This document shows positions 1 through 6,964 of a DNA stretch of 44,365 nucleotides, in pieces. Every line of letters starts with the position of its first letter. Position 1 is the stretch's first letter. Source of the stretch: Pseudomonadota bacterium. Its GTDB lineage: Bacteria; Pseudomonadota; Gammaproteobacteria; Steroidobacterales; Steroidobacteraceae. The DNA lies in NCBI GenBank assembly GCA_023423065.1, contig JAFAGC010000097.1:1-44365 (forward strand), in the 5' to 3' direction. The notes beneath the pieces were generated by a model, which was not told the origin of the DNA, made no database searches, and saw only the letters and a list, made by a program, of their open reading frames with translations. The position numbers and the translations under genes were made by a program.

Positions 1-63
1 CGCGGCGGCCCCCGCCGTCGCGCGGCGCAACAGGAACGCCTTGCGTGATGGAGGCTCGCTCAA
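1..63 (-). CDS. Possible small protein after SPFH gene (partial, N-terminus only)
   Basis: Reading the minus strand from a TTG at 63 gives an open frame of 21 codons that runs off the window edge. It starts MSEPPSRKAFLLRRATAG. A GAGG lies about 9 bases upstream and the start is only 10 bases after the SPFH stop, which fits an operon. A KxFLLR-type start resembles the small Arc/ribbon-helix-helix-like proteins often encoded next to SPFH genes, but this is inference from a few residues. It could also be random open sequence in GC-rich DNA. Confidence 0.3.
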   Translation of the reverse strand, partial: MSEPPSRKAFLLRRATAGAAA

Positions 64-73
64 GGCGTGTGCC

Positions 74-943
74 TCAGCCGTACAACGTGCCCGCGTTGAT
101 CACCGGCTGCGCCTCGGTTTCCGCGCAGAGCACGACGAGCAGGTTGGACACCATCGACGCGCGGCGCTCGGCATCGAGTTCGACCACGCCGCGCTCGGTG
201 AGTCCCTGCAATGCCATTTCGACCATGCTCACCGCGCCGAGCACGATCTGCTTGCGCGCGCCGATGATGGCCTCGGCCTGCTGGCGGCGCAGCATCGCAC
301 CCGCGATTTCCGGCGCGTAGGCGAGGTGAGTGAGGCGCGCGTCCTCGACGAAGAGTCCCGCCTTCTCGAACCGGTCCTGCAGCTCCTTCTTGAGCTTGCC
401 CACGATCGCGTCGCCGCCGGCGCGCAGCGTGAGCGCGTCGTCAGAGTCCTCGTGATGATCGTAGGAGAACTCGTTCGCGAGGTGACGCACCGCGGCCTCG
501 GCCTGGATCGGCACGTAGGCCTCGAAGTCGTCGATGTCGAGCACCGCGCGCGCGGTGTCGCGCACGCGCCAGACGACCGCGGCCGCGATCTCGATCGGGT
601 TGCCGCGCTTGTCGTTCACCTTGAGTTTCTCGCTGTTGAAGTTGCGCAGGCGCAGGCTGACCTTTTTCTTGGCCATGAAGGGGTTCGCCCAGCGCAGCCC
701 GGTCGAGTAGTCCGTACCCCGGTAGTCGCCGAACAGCAGCATCAGCGCCGACTGGTTCGGCTGCAGGATGTAGATGCCCTTGACGATGAAGACGAATGCC
801 AGGAGCAGCGGTATCGCGATCTGCGGCACGCGCCCGATGATGAAAAAGATGAATCCAGCCAGCGCGAGCAAGGCGAGAACCAGAGCGAGGTAGCCGCTCG
901 TGCTCTTGAAGTCGACTTCCTGCGTTCCACCCGGCGTAGTCAT
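74..943 (-). CDS. SPFH/Band 7 family membrane protein (slipin/prohibitin-like)
   Basis: 289 residues with two hydrophobic segments near the N-terminus (about residues 18-65, separated by GRVPQ), then an SPFH/Band 7 domain that includes AAVVWRVRDTARAVLDIDDF and a Glu/Arg-rich C-terminal helix (EIAGAMLRRQQAEAIIGARK). Such proteins oligomerise at the inner membrane and scaffold lipid microdomains or proteases; the partner here is unknown. I chose the ATG at 943 because GGGAGAG lies just upstream. An in-frame ATG at 970 has no convincing ribosome site and would add 9 residues. The gene has its own promoter with a palindrome (995-1023) and may lead into a small downstream gene at the window edge. 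Confidence 0.88.
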   Translation of the reverse strand: MTTPGGTQEVDFKSTSGYLALVLALLALAGFIFFIIGRVPQIAIPLLLAFVFIVKGIYILQPNQSALMLLFGDYRGTDYSTGLRWANPFMAKKKVSLRLRNFNSEKLKVNDKRGNPIEIAAAVVWRVRDTARAVLDIDDFEAYVPIQAEAAVRHLANEFSYDHHEDSDDALTLRAGGDAIVGKLKKELQDRFEKAGLFVEDARLTHLAYAPEIAGAMLRRQQAEAIIGARKQIVLGAVSMVEMALQGLTERGVVELDAERRASMVSNLLVVLCAETEAQPVINAGTLYG

Positions 944-994
944 TTCACTCTCCCGATCGCGGGTCGACATGACCCGTTGTTTGTCGTTGGGTTG

Positions 995-1023
995 ATACTA
1001 GAGTGATATCACTTTGCAAGCAA
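995..1023 (-). promoter_or_regulatory. Sigma-70-like promoter with 12-bp palindromic operator in the spacer (SPFH gene)
   Basis: On the minus strand TTGCTT (1018-1023) and TAGTAT (995-1000) are exactly 17 bases apart. The spacer contains the perfect palindrome AGTGATATCACT (1002-1013). A dimeric repressor bound there would block RNA polymerase. The predicted transcript starts near 988, leaving a leader of about 45 bases before the chosen ATG at 943. The regulator is not identified; a GntR/YtrA-type or ribbon-helix-helix protein is a guess. Confidence 0.55.
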
Positions 1024-1056
1024 GCCCCCCGTGAACAGAAGAGGGACGTTGCACGG

Positions 1057-1062
1057 TACAAT
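1057..1062 (+). promoter_or_regulatory. Probable -10 element of the tRNA-Ile promoter
   Basis: TACAAT lies 11 bases before the first base of the tRNA and is followed by a GC-rich discriminator (CGCCCCCG), as is usual for stable-RNA promoters under stringent control. The best -35 candidate, TGAACA at 1032-1037, has a long 19-base spacer, so only the -10 is called. Confidence 0.45.
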
Positions 1063-1073
1063 CGCCCCCGGTT

Positions 1074-1398
1074 GGGCCTGTAGCACAGCGGTTAGTGCAG
1101 GGGACTCATCTATATAGGTGCCTGCGCAGGGAAACCTGCGCAGTGGACGGGATGAATTCAGGGAAACCTTCGTCGTGCCGGGCACGACATGGCAATCCTG
1201 AGCCAAGCCGGAGCTGCAGCTCCGGAAGGTGCAGAGACTACCTGGGGGCTTCGAGTGCCCTTGATGACAGGCTAGAGCGTCCCGCACCCTACCGGGTAGT
1301 TAGCTACCCGCGGGTGAAGAGATAGTCCGCGCGGAACGGAAACGTTCCGGTCAACGTGAATCCCTTGGTCCTTGGTTCGAATCCAAGCAGGCCCACCA
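1074..1398 (+). tRNA. ileX: tRNA-Ile(CAU), interrupted by a group I intron
   Basis: The exons are 1074-1109 and 1359-1398. Acceptor GGGCCTG (1074-1080) pairs with CAGGCCC (1388-1394), followed by discriminator A and an encoded CCA. The D stem is GCAC/GTGC. The anticodon stem GGGGA pairs with TCCCT around the loop CTCATAA, giving anticodon CAT. The T arm is CTTGG-TTCGAAT-CCAAG. The exon sequence around the anticodon and the TGGTC variable loop closely resemble E. coli tRNA-Ile2(CAU) rather than elongator tRNA-Met. The mature tRNA would need TilS to convert C34 to lysidine so that it reads AUA. The intron sits directly after anticodon position 36, so the gene is non-functional until spliced. 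Leucine and methionine alternatives were considered and fit less well. Confidence 0.93.
1110..1358 (+). ncRNA. Self-splicing group I intron (IC3-like) in tRNA-Ile
   Basis: 249 nt with the full group I architecture. The 5' exon ends CAU and pairs with the internal guide GUG (1118-1120), giving a U-G wobble at the splice site, and the intron ends in G (1358). P2 is a 9-bp stem (1122-1130/1135-1143) with a GAAA loop. P3 is GGACG/CGTCC (1145-1149/1278-1282). P4 is TCAGG/CCTGA (1158-1162/1197-1201). P5 is GTCGTGC/GCACGAC (1172-1178/1182-1188). P6 is at 1208-1225. P7 is GACTA/TAGTC (1236-1240/1323-1327) beside the conserved GCAGAGACTA. P8 lies in 1284-1316. P9 (1332-1338/1343-1349) again has a GAAA loop. 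Two GAAA loops in P2 and P9 match the Azoarcus tRNA-Ile intron, where they dock on P8 and P5. It is about 40 nt longer than that intron, with an extra hairpin near 1241-1270. No homing endonuclease is encoded. Confidence 0.92.
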
Positions 1399-1536
1399 AT
1401 TCACCTGGTTCGCGTTCCTGCGAACGTCACCTCGATCCCATCCGCAACGACGGAATTCCTTCGAAAGGAGTTGACCCCGGATTCGGCAAGTAGTTGGATG
1501 CCGGTCCGGATGCTTTGGGAACGAGGGGATCGAAGA

Positions 1537-3345
1537 ATGTTGCGATCGTTGCTTTTCGTCGTTGGTATCGCCGTGAGCCTCCCGTCGCACGCGCAGCTGG
1601 CGGCCCCGGTCAAGAATGGCGACACGACCATCACCGTCACCGGCACCCGCGAAGGGAAAGTCCAGATGAGCGACTGGCGCATGGCGGAAACCCCGCATGT
1701 CGTCGTGTTCAGCCAGAACGACGAGGATGAATTGCGCGCGACCGCGCACAATCTCGAGAAGCTTCATTTCCTGCTCTCGGCCTTGTTTGGCCGGGTGGAC
1801 ACGCCGGACGACACGATCAAGATCGCCGTCACGATGATCGGGCATGCCGGGGAGTTCGAGCAGCTTCGCCTGACGGACTTGCGCTGGCAGTACGGCCCGT
1901 TTCCGCAGAAGTTCGCGAAGACTGTCTACTACGATCCGCGCGAAGAAGGATCGGTGATCGCAACCACCCAGGACGGCGTGAACCTGGTCCTTCGCCCGTC
2001 GATCGGCCGTCCGACCAGTCGCAATTGCGACGGTGGCGCCGACGGCCCTGAAGTGCTTCGGCCGGTTTTCGTCAGCCAAAGGGTGAGCGCCAGTGGACAG
2101 CTCACGGTGGATCCGAACCAGATCCTCGCGCAGCTCCCCATCAACGAGCTTGCCTTCTGCCAGTCGGCCGAATCCCGCCTCTACGCGAGCTTCGCCCAGA
2201 ACTACCTGATGACCTATTTCCCCGCCGCTTACCCGCGCTGGTTCCTGCAGGGTTTCGGCGAGCTGTTCGCGACGATGAGAGCCGGCGACAACTTCGTGGA
2301 ATACGGCCAGCGTCCGCCGGGCTTCTTCCAGGTCATGGAGCATTACCGGAACATCGCTTATCCGATCACCGACATCCTGAACGGTCGTTATCTTTCCGGG
2401 AGCGGTCGAGCCTGGACGCCCTATCACGCCTGGCGGCTGGTCCATCTTCTGTATTTCTCGGACGAGTGGAAGCCGCGGTTGCAGAATTACCTGGGCGCCA
2501 TCGCGCGCGGCGAAGACCTGCAAAGCGCCGCGAACGCCTTCGGCGATCCGGCCGAGCTCAAGAAGGCCGTGACCGCTTACAAGGGACGCAAGTTGCAGTA
2601 CGAGCGGATCGACTTCCCGGCCGATCGCGCGCCGGAACCGTTCGTCCGCCGCATGACCCGGGCGGAGGCCGGCCTGATCCGCGGCCGGCTCGAGCTCGGG
2701 GCACGGATCGAGTTGCCTGCCGAAGATGCGGATGACCGCGCGCGCGCGGCGGCACTCGAGCGGCGCGCGAAGTGGCTCGAACGGCTTCGCGGCAATGCGC
2801 GTCAATACCCCGACCTGATCGAACACCAGCTGCTGTTGGCCGAGGCCGAGTGCCGCGCCGGCAATCCGCAGGAATGCTTCGAGGCCGCCGAACGGGCGAT
2901 TGCGCAAACGCAAAGGGAAAAGTCGGCGGAGATGTGGAAAGGCACGGCGCTGGTGTGGAAAGGCACGGCACTCGCGCAGCTCGCCGCGCGCGCCCCAGCG
3001 GACGAGCGGCAGCGCCCGTTCAAGGAAGCGAGAAGTTACATCGTGCAGGCGAACCGACTGGAGCTGGAAGGCATCCTTCCGCTCATCGCCTACTACAACA
3101 GCTTCGCCGTTGCCGGCGAGGAAGCGCCGGACATGGCCGTCGAGGGAATGGCCAAGATCGTTGCTTCTTCGCCCGCCGCGCCCAGTCCGCGGCTGAAGCT
3201 CGGTGAGGAATTCATCAGGCGCGATTTCGAGGATGCCGCGCGCGAAACGCTTCTGCCCGTCGCCAACGGGCCGTTCAAATCACCCGAACAGCCGGCCGCC
3301 GCCGCGCTGCTTCCGAAGGCGAGGACGACCGCGCCCGGGGGCTGA
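1537..3345 (+). CDS. Exported peptidase-like/TPR-like protein of unknown function
   Basis: 602 residues beginning with a clear signal peptide (MLRSLLFVVGIAVSLPSHAQ). GAGGGG lies 9 bases before the ATG at 1537; the frame is open further upstream into the tRNA, but that part is not protein-like. The middle contains YPRWFLQGFGELFATM, which resembles the WFxxGxAEYF helix of gluzincin-like (DUF1570-type) metallopeptidases. Where those proteins carry HExxH, this one reads SFAQNYLMTYF, so zinc ligands appear to be missing. The C-terminal 200 residues are Ala/Glu-rich helices of the TPR kind, with a WKGTAL repeat at 2935-2970. It probably acts in the periplasm as a non-catalytic or divergent family member. 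The exact family is uncertain. Confidence 0.75.
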   Translation: MLRSLLFVVGIAVSLPSHAQLAAPVKNGDTTITVTGTREGKVQMSDWRMAETPHVVVFSQNDEDELRATAHNLEKLHFLLSALFGRVDTPDDTIKIAVTMIGHAGEFEQLRLTDLRWQYGPFPQKFAKTVYYDPREEGSVIATTQDGVNLVLRPSIGRPTSRNCDGGADGPEVLRPVFVSQRVSASGQLTVDPNQILAQLPINELAFCQSAESRLYASFAQNYLMTYFPAAYPRWFLQGFGELFATMRAGDNFVEYGQRPPGFFQVMEHYRNIAYPITDILNGRYLSGSGRAWTPYHAWRLVHLLYFSDEWKPRLQNYLGAIARGEDLQSAANAFGDPAELKKAVTAYKGRKLQYERIDFPADRAPEPFVRRMTRAEAGLIRGRLELGARIELPAEDADDRARAAALERRAKWLERLRGNARQYPDLIEHQLLLAEAECRAGNPQECFEAAERAIAQTQREKSAEMWKGTALVWKGTALAQLAARAPADERQRPFKEARSYIVQANRLELEGILPLIAYYNSFAVAGEEAPDMAVEGMAKIVASSPAAPSPRLKLGEEFIRRDFEDAARETLLPVANGPFKSPEQPAAAALLPKARTTAPGG

Positions 3346-3353
3346 CGCTCGCA

Positions 3354-4921
3354 CTACTTGCCGGTGGCGGCGGGCTTCCGTTGCTCGAACAGCAGCACGC
3401 GAGGATGCGGGCCGGGTTCGCTCTTCGCGTCCGGGAACAATCCGGTTCCCTCGTACTTGTTCTGTCCGCCCAGGCTCGCGAACATGAGATCCATGCGCAT
3501 CGCGCCGGCGACGATGTCGGGCGCGCCGTCGCCGTTCACGTCGGCGATCTGCAGCGTGGTGAGTCCCGCTGGCCGGTCGCTGATCGGGTGCGGGGTGAGC
3601 GCTGACGGCCGTCGTTCTCGAACCAGACCAGCGCGTGGTGTCCGGGCTCGTTCCAGTACGTCACCCAACTACTCGCCACGACGTCGATGTCGCCATCGCC
3701 GTCCAGGTCGGCCGCCTCGGCGTCCGAAGCGCCGTAGAACCTGCCGATGTCTTGGTAACGAAACGTGCCCTTGCCGTCGTTCTCCACCCATTGCACACCG
3801 TGATAGGGCTTGGGATCGGTGTGCAGATCGAATGCATCGCCGTTGGTGAACAGGATGTCGACGTCGCCGTCGCGATCCAGATCGACGACGTTCATGCTCG
3901 TGGAGCCGAACATCGGATGCGGCGCGCGCAGCAGGATGCGTGTCTCGAATTTCCCGTCGCCCGAACCCATGAACGCGACGAGCATTTCATGTTCCTGCGC
4001 GACCAGGCTCACGAGATCCAGCTTGCCGTCGGCATTGATATCGGCGGGCGTGACGTTCAGCGCGCCGCTCAGTTGCAGTAGCGTATGCCGCTCGTATTTG
4101 CCCGCGCCCGCGTTTTCGAGCCAAAAGACGGAGCCACGGTCCGCGCCGCCGAATTCCGCCACCGCGATGTCGAGATCGCCGTCGCCGTCCAGGTCGAGCG
4201 CGCGCGCGTCGCTCACGCGGTGCAGCTTCTCCTGCAGGATTTCCTTCGCGAATTTCCCGGTCTCGTCCTGGCGCAGCAGGACTATCTTCCCGGCCAGTGC
4301 GCCGACGGGCGGCATCAGGCCGAGATCCGCGACCAGGATGTCGAGGTCCCCATCCGTGTCGAAGTCGATCGTCTGCGTGCGAATCGGGATGTCGATGGGA
4401 GCCAGCGTGGTCTCGCGCCAGGACGGGCCGGTGCGCGCGAGCAGTGAAAGTTGCTTCTGCGCGCCGTCGCTGACCAGGAATTGCGGGCGTGCTTCGCGCG
4501 CGATTGTGACCGCGGCAACGTTGAGAATCATCGGCAGTGCGGCGGGCGCGCCGACATCGCGGCGCACGAATTCGATGGCCGGGTGGCTGCGTTCCAGGAT
4601 GGGCAGCCGCGGCAGCCTCTCCGGGCTGCTGCCGTAATACAGCGCCGAGATGTCGCGCACGACGTCCGGCGGAATCACCTCTTTCCCGGCGCGCTGTCGC
4701 GCGATCTCCGCCATCGTATTGATGAGCTTGGGCCACGTTTCGCGCGGCATGACGTCGGGCCGCGGCGCGGGATGACATGAACCGCAATGCTGCTCGACCA
4801 GCGGAACGATTTCTTCGACCGTCCGGCGCGGTGTTTCGGCGAACGCGTTCGGGTAGTTCAGTCCGAGGCACAGGACGAACGTTGCGCACAGGGACCGGAC
4901 ACGGGCGGAATGTGAGCTCAC
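3354..4921 (-). pseudogene. Exported cytochrome c/VCBS (FG-GAP)-repeat protein, frameshifted near its 3' end
   Basis: From a GTG at 4921 the frame gives a signal peptide (RSLCATFVLCLGL to NAFA), a heme-binding motif CGSCH in a short cytochrome c-like segment, then FG-GAP/VCBS repeats with calcium-type motifs (DFDTDGDLDI, DLDGDGDLDI, DINADGKLDL, DLDRDGDVDI, DLDGDGDIDV). After FENDGRQ, near 3605-3620, the frame runs into unrelated sequence and stops at 3536. A second frame (3354-3668) continues the same fold (TLQIADVNGDGAPDIVAGA). Moving between them needs a change equal to one missing base. This could be a real mutation or a sequence error. If intact the protein would be about 520 residues, exported and heme-binding, probably building a beta-propeller. 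No good ribosome site is seen before the GTG. Confidence 0.72.
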
Positions 4922-5026
4922 GGTGCGCGCAGTGTAATGCGCGCCGCACCTAGGACCATGGTCCCACGCAAGTTTCGCGACAACTCTGTCTAAGTACGAC
5001 GTATCCAGTCTTGCGAGGAGCCAGCC

Positions 5027-5611
5027 ATGTTGGTGTCGCCACCAAATCCGTACCGCGCATTTCGCGCGGCCGCGCTGGCTGTATCGCTGCTGGCTCTCGG
5101 ATGCGCCACGTCGGCGCCGCCGGTGCAGTCGATGAAGGATCCGAACGCCAATTTCAGCGAGTTCGCCACGTTCGCGTGGCAAGGCCAGGGCGCCGCGGGT
5201 GCGCAGCCCGTTTCCATTCTCGACAACGACATTCGCGAGGCGATCGCGAACGAGCTGCAACAGAAAGGTTACGCCGAGGCGAAGGCGGGCGCCGATGCCG
5301 ACCTGGTACTGCACTTCGAAACCGCCGCCGCGGACACGACCCGGTCGAACCCGGTGCGCGTCGGCGTCGGGATGGGGAGTATCGGCGCGCGCGGCGGCGC
5401 GAGCGTCGGCGTCAGCAGCCCGTCGTCGACGAACGTGCGCGAGGGCACGCTTATCCTGCGCGCGGTCGACCCGGCGCGAAACTCCGAAGTCTGGAATGGG
5501 CAGGTGTCGCGCCAGCTCGGGCGGGGCGGTCCACCGGACCCGGCGCTGATCGAGAGCGCGGTGAGCGACCTGCTGAGGGAATTCCCCGCGCGTTCGTACG
5601 CGCCGAAGTAG
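5027..5611 (+). CDS. DUF4136 lipoprotein
   Basis: 194 residues. The N-terminus has a positively charged stretch, a hydrophobic core and a lipobox (SLLALGC, Cys at about 25), so it should be lipid-anchored. FATFAWQ near the mature start and the NDIREAIANELQQKGYAEA helix, followed by a Gly-rich strand region and ESAVSDLLREFP at the end, match the DUF4136 family of envelope lipoproteins of unknown role. GAGGAG lies 7 bases before the ATG. It is divergent from the VCBS gene across about 100 bases. Confidence 0.85.
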   Translation: MLVSPPNPYRAFRAAALAVSLLALGCATSAPPVQSMKDPNANFSEFATFAWQGQGAAGAQPVSILDNDIREAIANELQQKGYAEAKAGADADLVLHFETAAADTTRSNPVRVGVGMGSIGARGGASVGVSSPSSTNVREGTLILRAVDPARNSEVWNGQVSRQLGRGGPPDPALIESAVSDLLREFPARSYAPK

Positions 5612-5803
5612 CCGCCGCGTCGCGCAGCGGGACCCGATCCCTGCGGGCCGTCGGACACTTCGTCGGATCGGGAACGCATCGACCGCACGCCGGCGTGCGC
5701 ATCGGCCGAAGGCCGGCTCCCACGGATCACCGTTCCGTTGATCGATACCACCGCTCTCGCGGTCATGATCTGCTGGGACCGTCATCGTTTACGGGAGTAC
5801 ACC

Positions 5804-6175
5804 GTGGAAACCCACAGCTTCGACGAACCTGTTCCTCCCGAGCCGGGAGGAGCGGAGAAACTCAGGCAACGCGCATCCGACCTCGGCCGCAAGGCCGCGG
5901 CCGCCGTCGACGACAAGCGGGGCGCGGTCGCGAGCGGCATCGAATCCGCGGCGTCGACCCTGCGCGAGAAGACCGATACCACGAGCGGCAAGGTAGCTAG
6001 AGCGGCCCGTTCCACCGCCGATGCGCTGGAAACGACGGCCGACTACGTGCGCGAGCAGGACGTGCGGGGAATGCTCTCGGACGTCGGTCGCGGCGTGAAG
6101 AGACATCCGGGCGCGGCGCTGCTCACGGCCGCGGCCGTCGGCTTTCTGCTGGCGCGCGCACTGTCACGGCGCTGA
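5804..6175 (+). CDS. DUF883/ElaB-YqjD-like C-tail-anchored protein
   Basis: 123 residues from a GTG start. GGGAG at 5793-5797 sits 6 bases before it, which is why this start is preferred to the ATG at 5738. The protein is a long Ala/Lys/Asp-rich amphipathic helix (EKLRQRASDLGRKAAAAVDD) followed by GRGVKRHPGAALLTAAAVGFLLARALSRR-type sequence, i.e. a single C-terminal membrane anchor. E. coli ElaB/YqjD have this plan and bind ribosomes at the inner membrane in stationary phase or stress. The function here is inferred from architecture only. It is first in a three-gene operon. Confidence 0.8.
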   Translation: METHSFDEPVPPEPGGAEKLRQRASDLGRKAAAAVDDKRGAVASGIESAASTLREKTDTTSGKVARAARSTADALETTADYVREQDVRGMLSDVGRGVKRHPGAALLTAAAVGFLLARALSRR

Positions 6176-6189
6176 GCGCGGAGGCCGCC

Positions 6190-6570
6190 ATGAACAACGA
6201 ACGCTCCATATCCGCCGTGCTGCACGACATCGTCGGGAACGTGCAGTACATCGTCAGATCCGAGATCCGTCTCGCGAAAACCGAGGCCACCGAGGAACTC
6301 GGCAAGGCGCGCTCCGCCGGCGTGATGCTCGCGGTGGGCGCGTTCCTGCTGCTGCTCAGCGCGATCTTCCTGCTGTTGTCGGCCGTTCATGCCCTGAGCC
6401 TCGTCATGGAGGAATGGGCCGCGGCGCTGACCGTCGGCGCCGTCGTGGGCGTGATCGCGGCATTCTGCTGCGGCGCCGGGATGAGGCGGTTCAGGAGCGT
6501 ACGCGCCGTGCCGAAGACCACCACCACCATCAAGGAAAACGTGGAATGGGCCAGACATCCGACCAGATAA
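6190..6570 (+). CDS. YqjE/phage holin 3-6-like (DUF1469) inner-membrane protein
   Basis: 126 residues: an N-terminal helix (VLHDIVGNVQYIVRSEIRLAK), two hydrophobic segments at about residues 40-66 and 78-100, and a polar C-terminus. The RSEIRLAKTEATEEL motif before two membrane spans is typical of the PF07332/DUF1469 family, which is usually found between YqjD- and YqjK/DUF3618-like genes, as here. It starts 14 bases after the upstream stop, with GGAGG close before the ATG. It is not a phage lysis protein despite the family name. Confidence 0.82.
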   Translation: MNNERSISAVLHDIVGNVQYIVRSEIRLAKTEATEELGKARSAGVMLAVGAFLLLLSAIFLLLSAVHALSLVMEEWAAALTVGAVVGVIAAFCCGAGMRRFRSVRAVPKTTTTIKENVEWARHPTR

Positions 6571-6743
6571 CCCGCGAGATCCATCAGACCCGCGCGAAGC
6601 TCAAGTCGAATCTGCGGGAGCTGGAGACTCGCGTGAAGACCGCGACGGACTGGCGAGTTCAATTTCACAGGCACCCGGTCGCGATGGTGGCCGCCGCGCT
6701 GGTCGGCGGCGCGTTGTTGTCAGCGCTCGTCCGGCGGCATTGA
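6546..6743 (+). CDS. DUF3618-like small membrane protein
   Basis: 65 residues overlapping the previous gene by 25 bases in another frame. It begins GQTSDQITREIHQTRAKLKS, typical of DUF3618 (ExxRxxLxxxLxxLexR), and ends in one hydrophobic segment (VAMVAAALVGGALLSALV) and RRH. AAGGAAA lies about 9 bases before the ATG. This arrangement completes the YqjD/YqjE/DUF3618 operon, thought to act at the inner membrane under envelope or osmotic stress. The exact role is unknown. Confidence 0.75.
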   Translation: MGQTSDQITREIHQTRAKLKSNLRELETRVKTATDWRVQFHRHPVAMVAAALVGGALLSALVRRH

Positions 6744-6964
6744 GCAGGGACCCGGCGCCGCTCGAGCGCATCGCGAAGAACTTTCGCACGCCAGTCCATC
6801 GCGTCGGCATCCGCGACGCCTTTGTCGGGACGATGACGCTTCACGCGTGCGAGCGCGGTGCGGGCGCTGTGGGACGAGTCTTACGCCCGTCTAGTTAGTC
6901 AGGGAGGTATATTGGGCCGCGCGCACCGGGGCGGGCGCGCTCATGAAGCCTCCGGGAAAAACGA

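Noticed and set aside
1009..1287. 92-residue frame inside the intron as a homing endonuclease
   Set aside because: No LAGLIDADG, HNH or GIY-YIG motif; the frame is an artefact of the structured RNA and overlaps the SPFH promoter.
6190..6570. Phage holin as a sign of a prophage
   Set aside because: The family name is misleading; neighbours are YqjD- and DUF3618-like and no phage gene is nearby.
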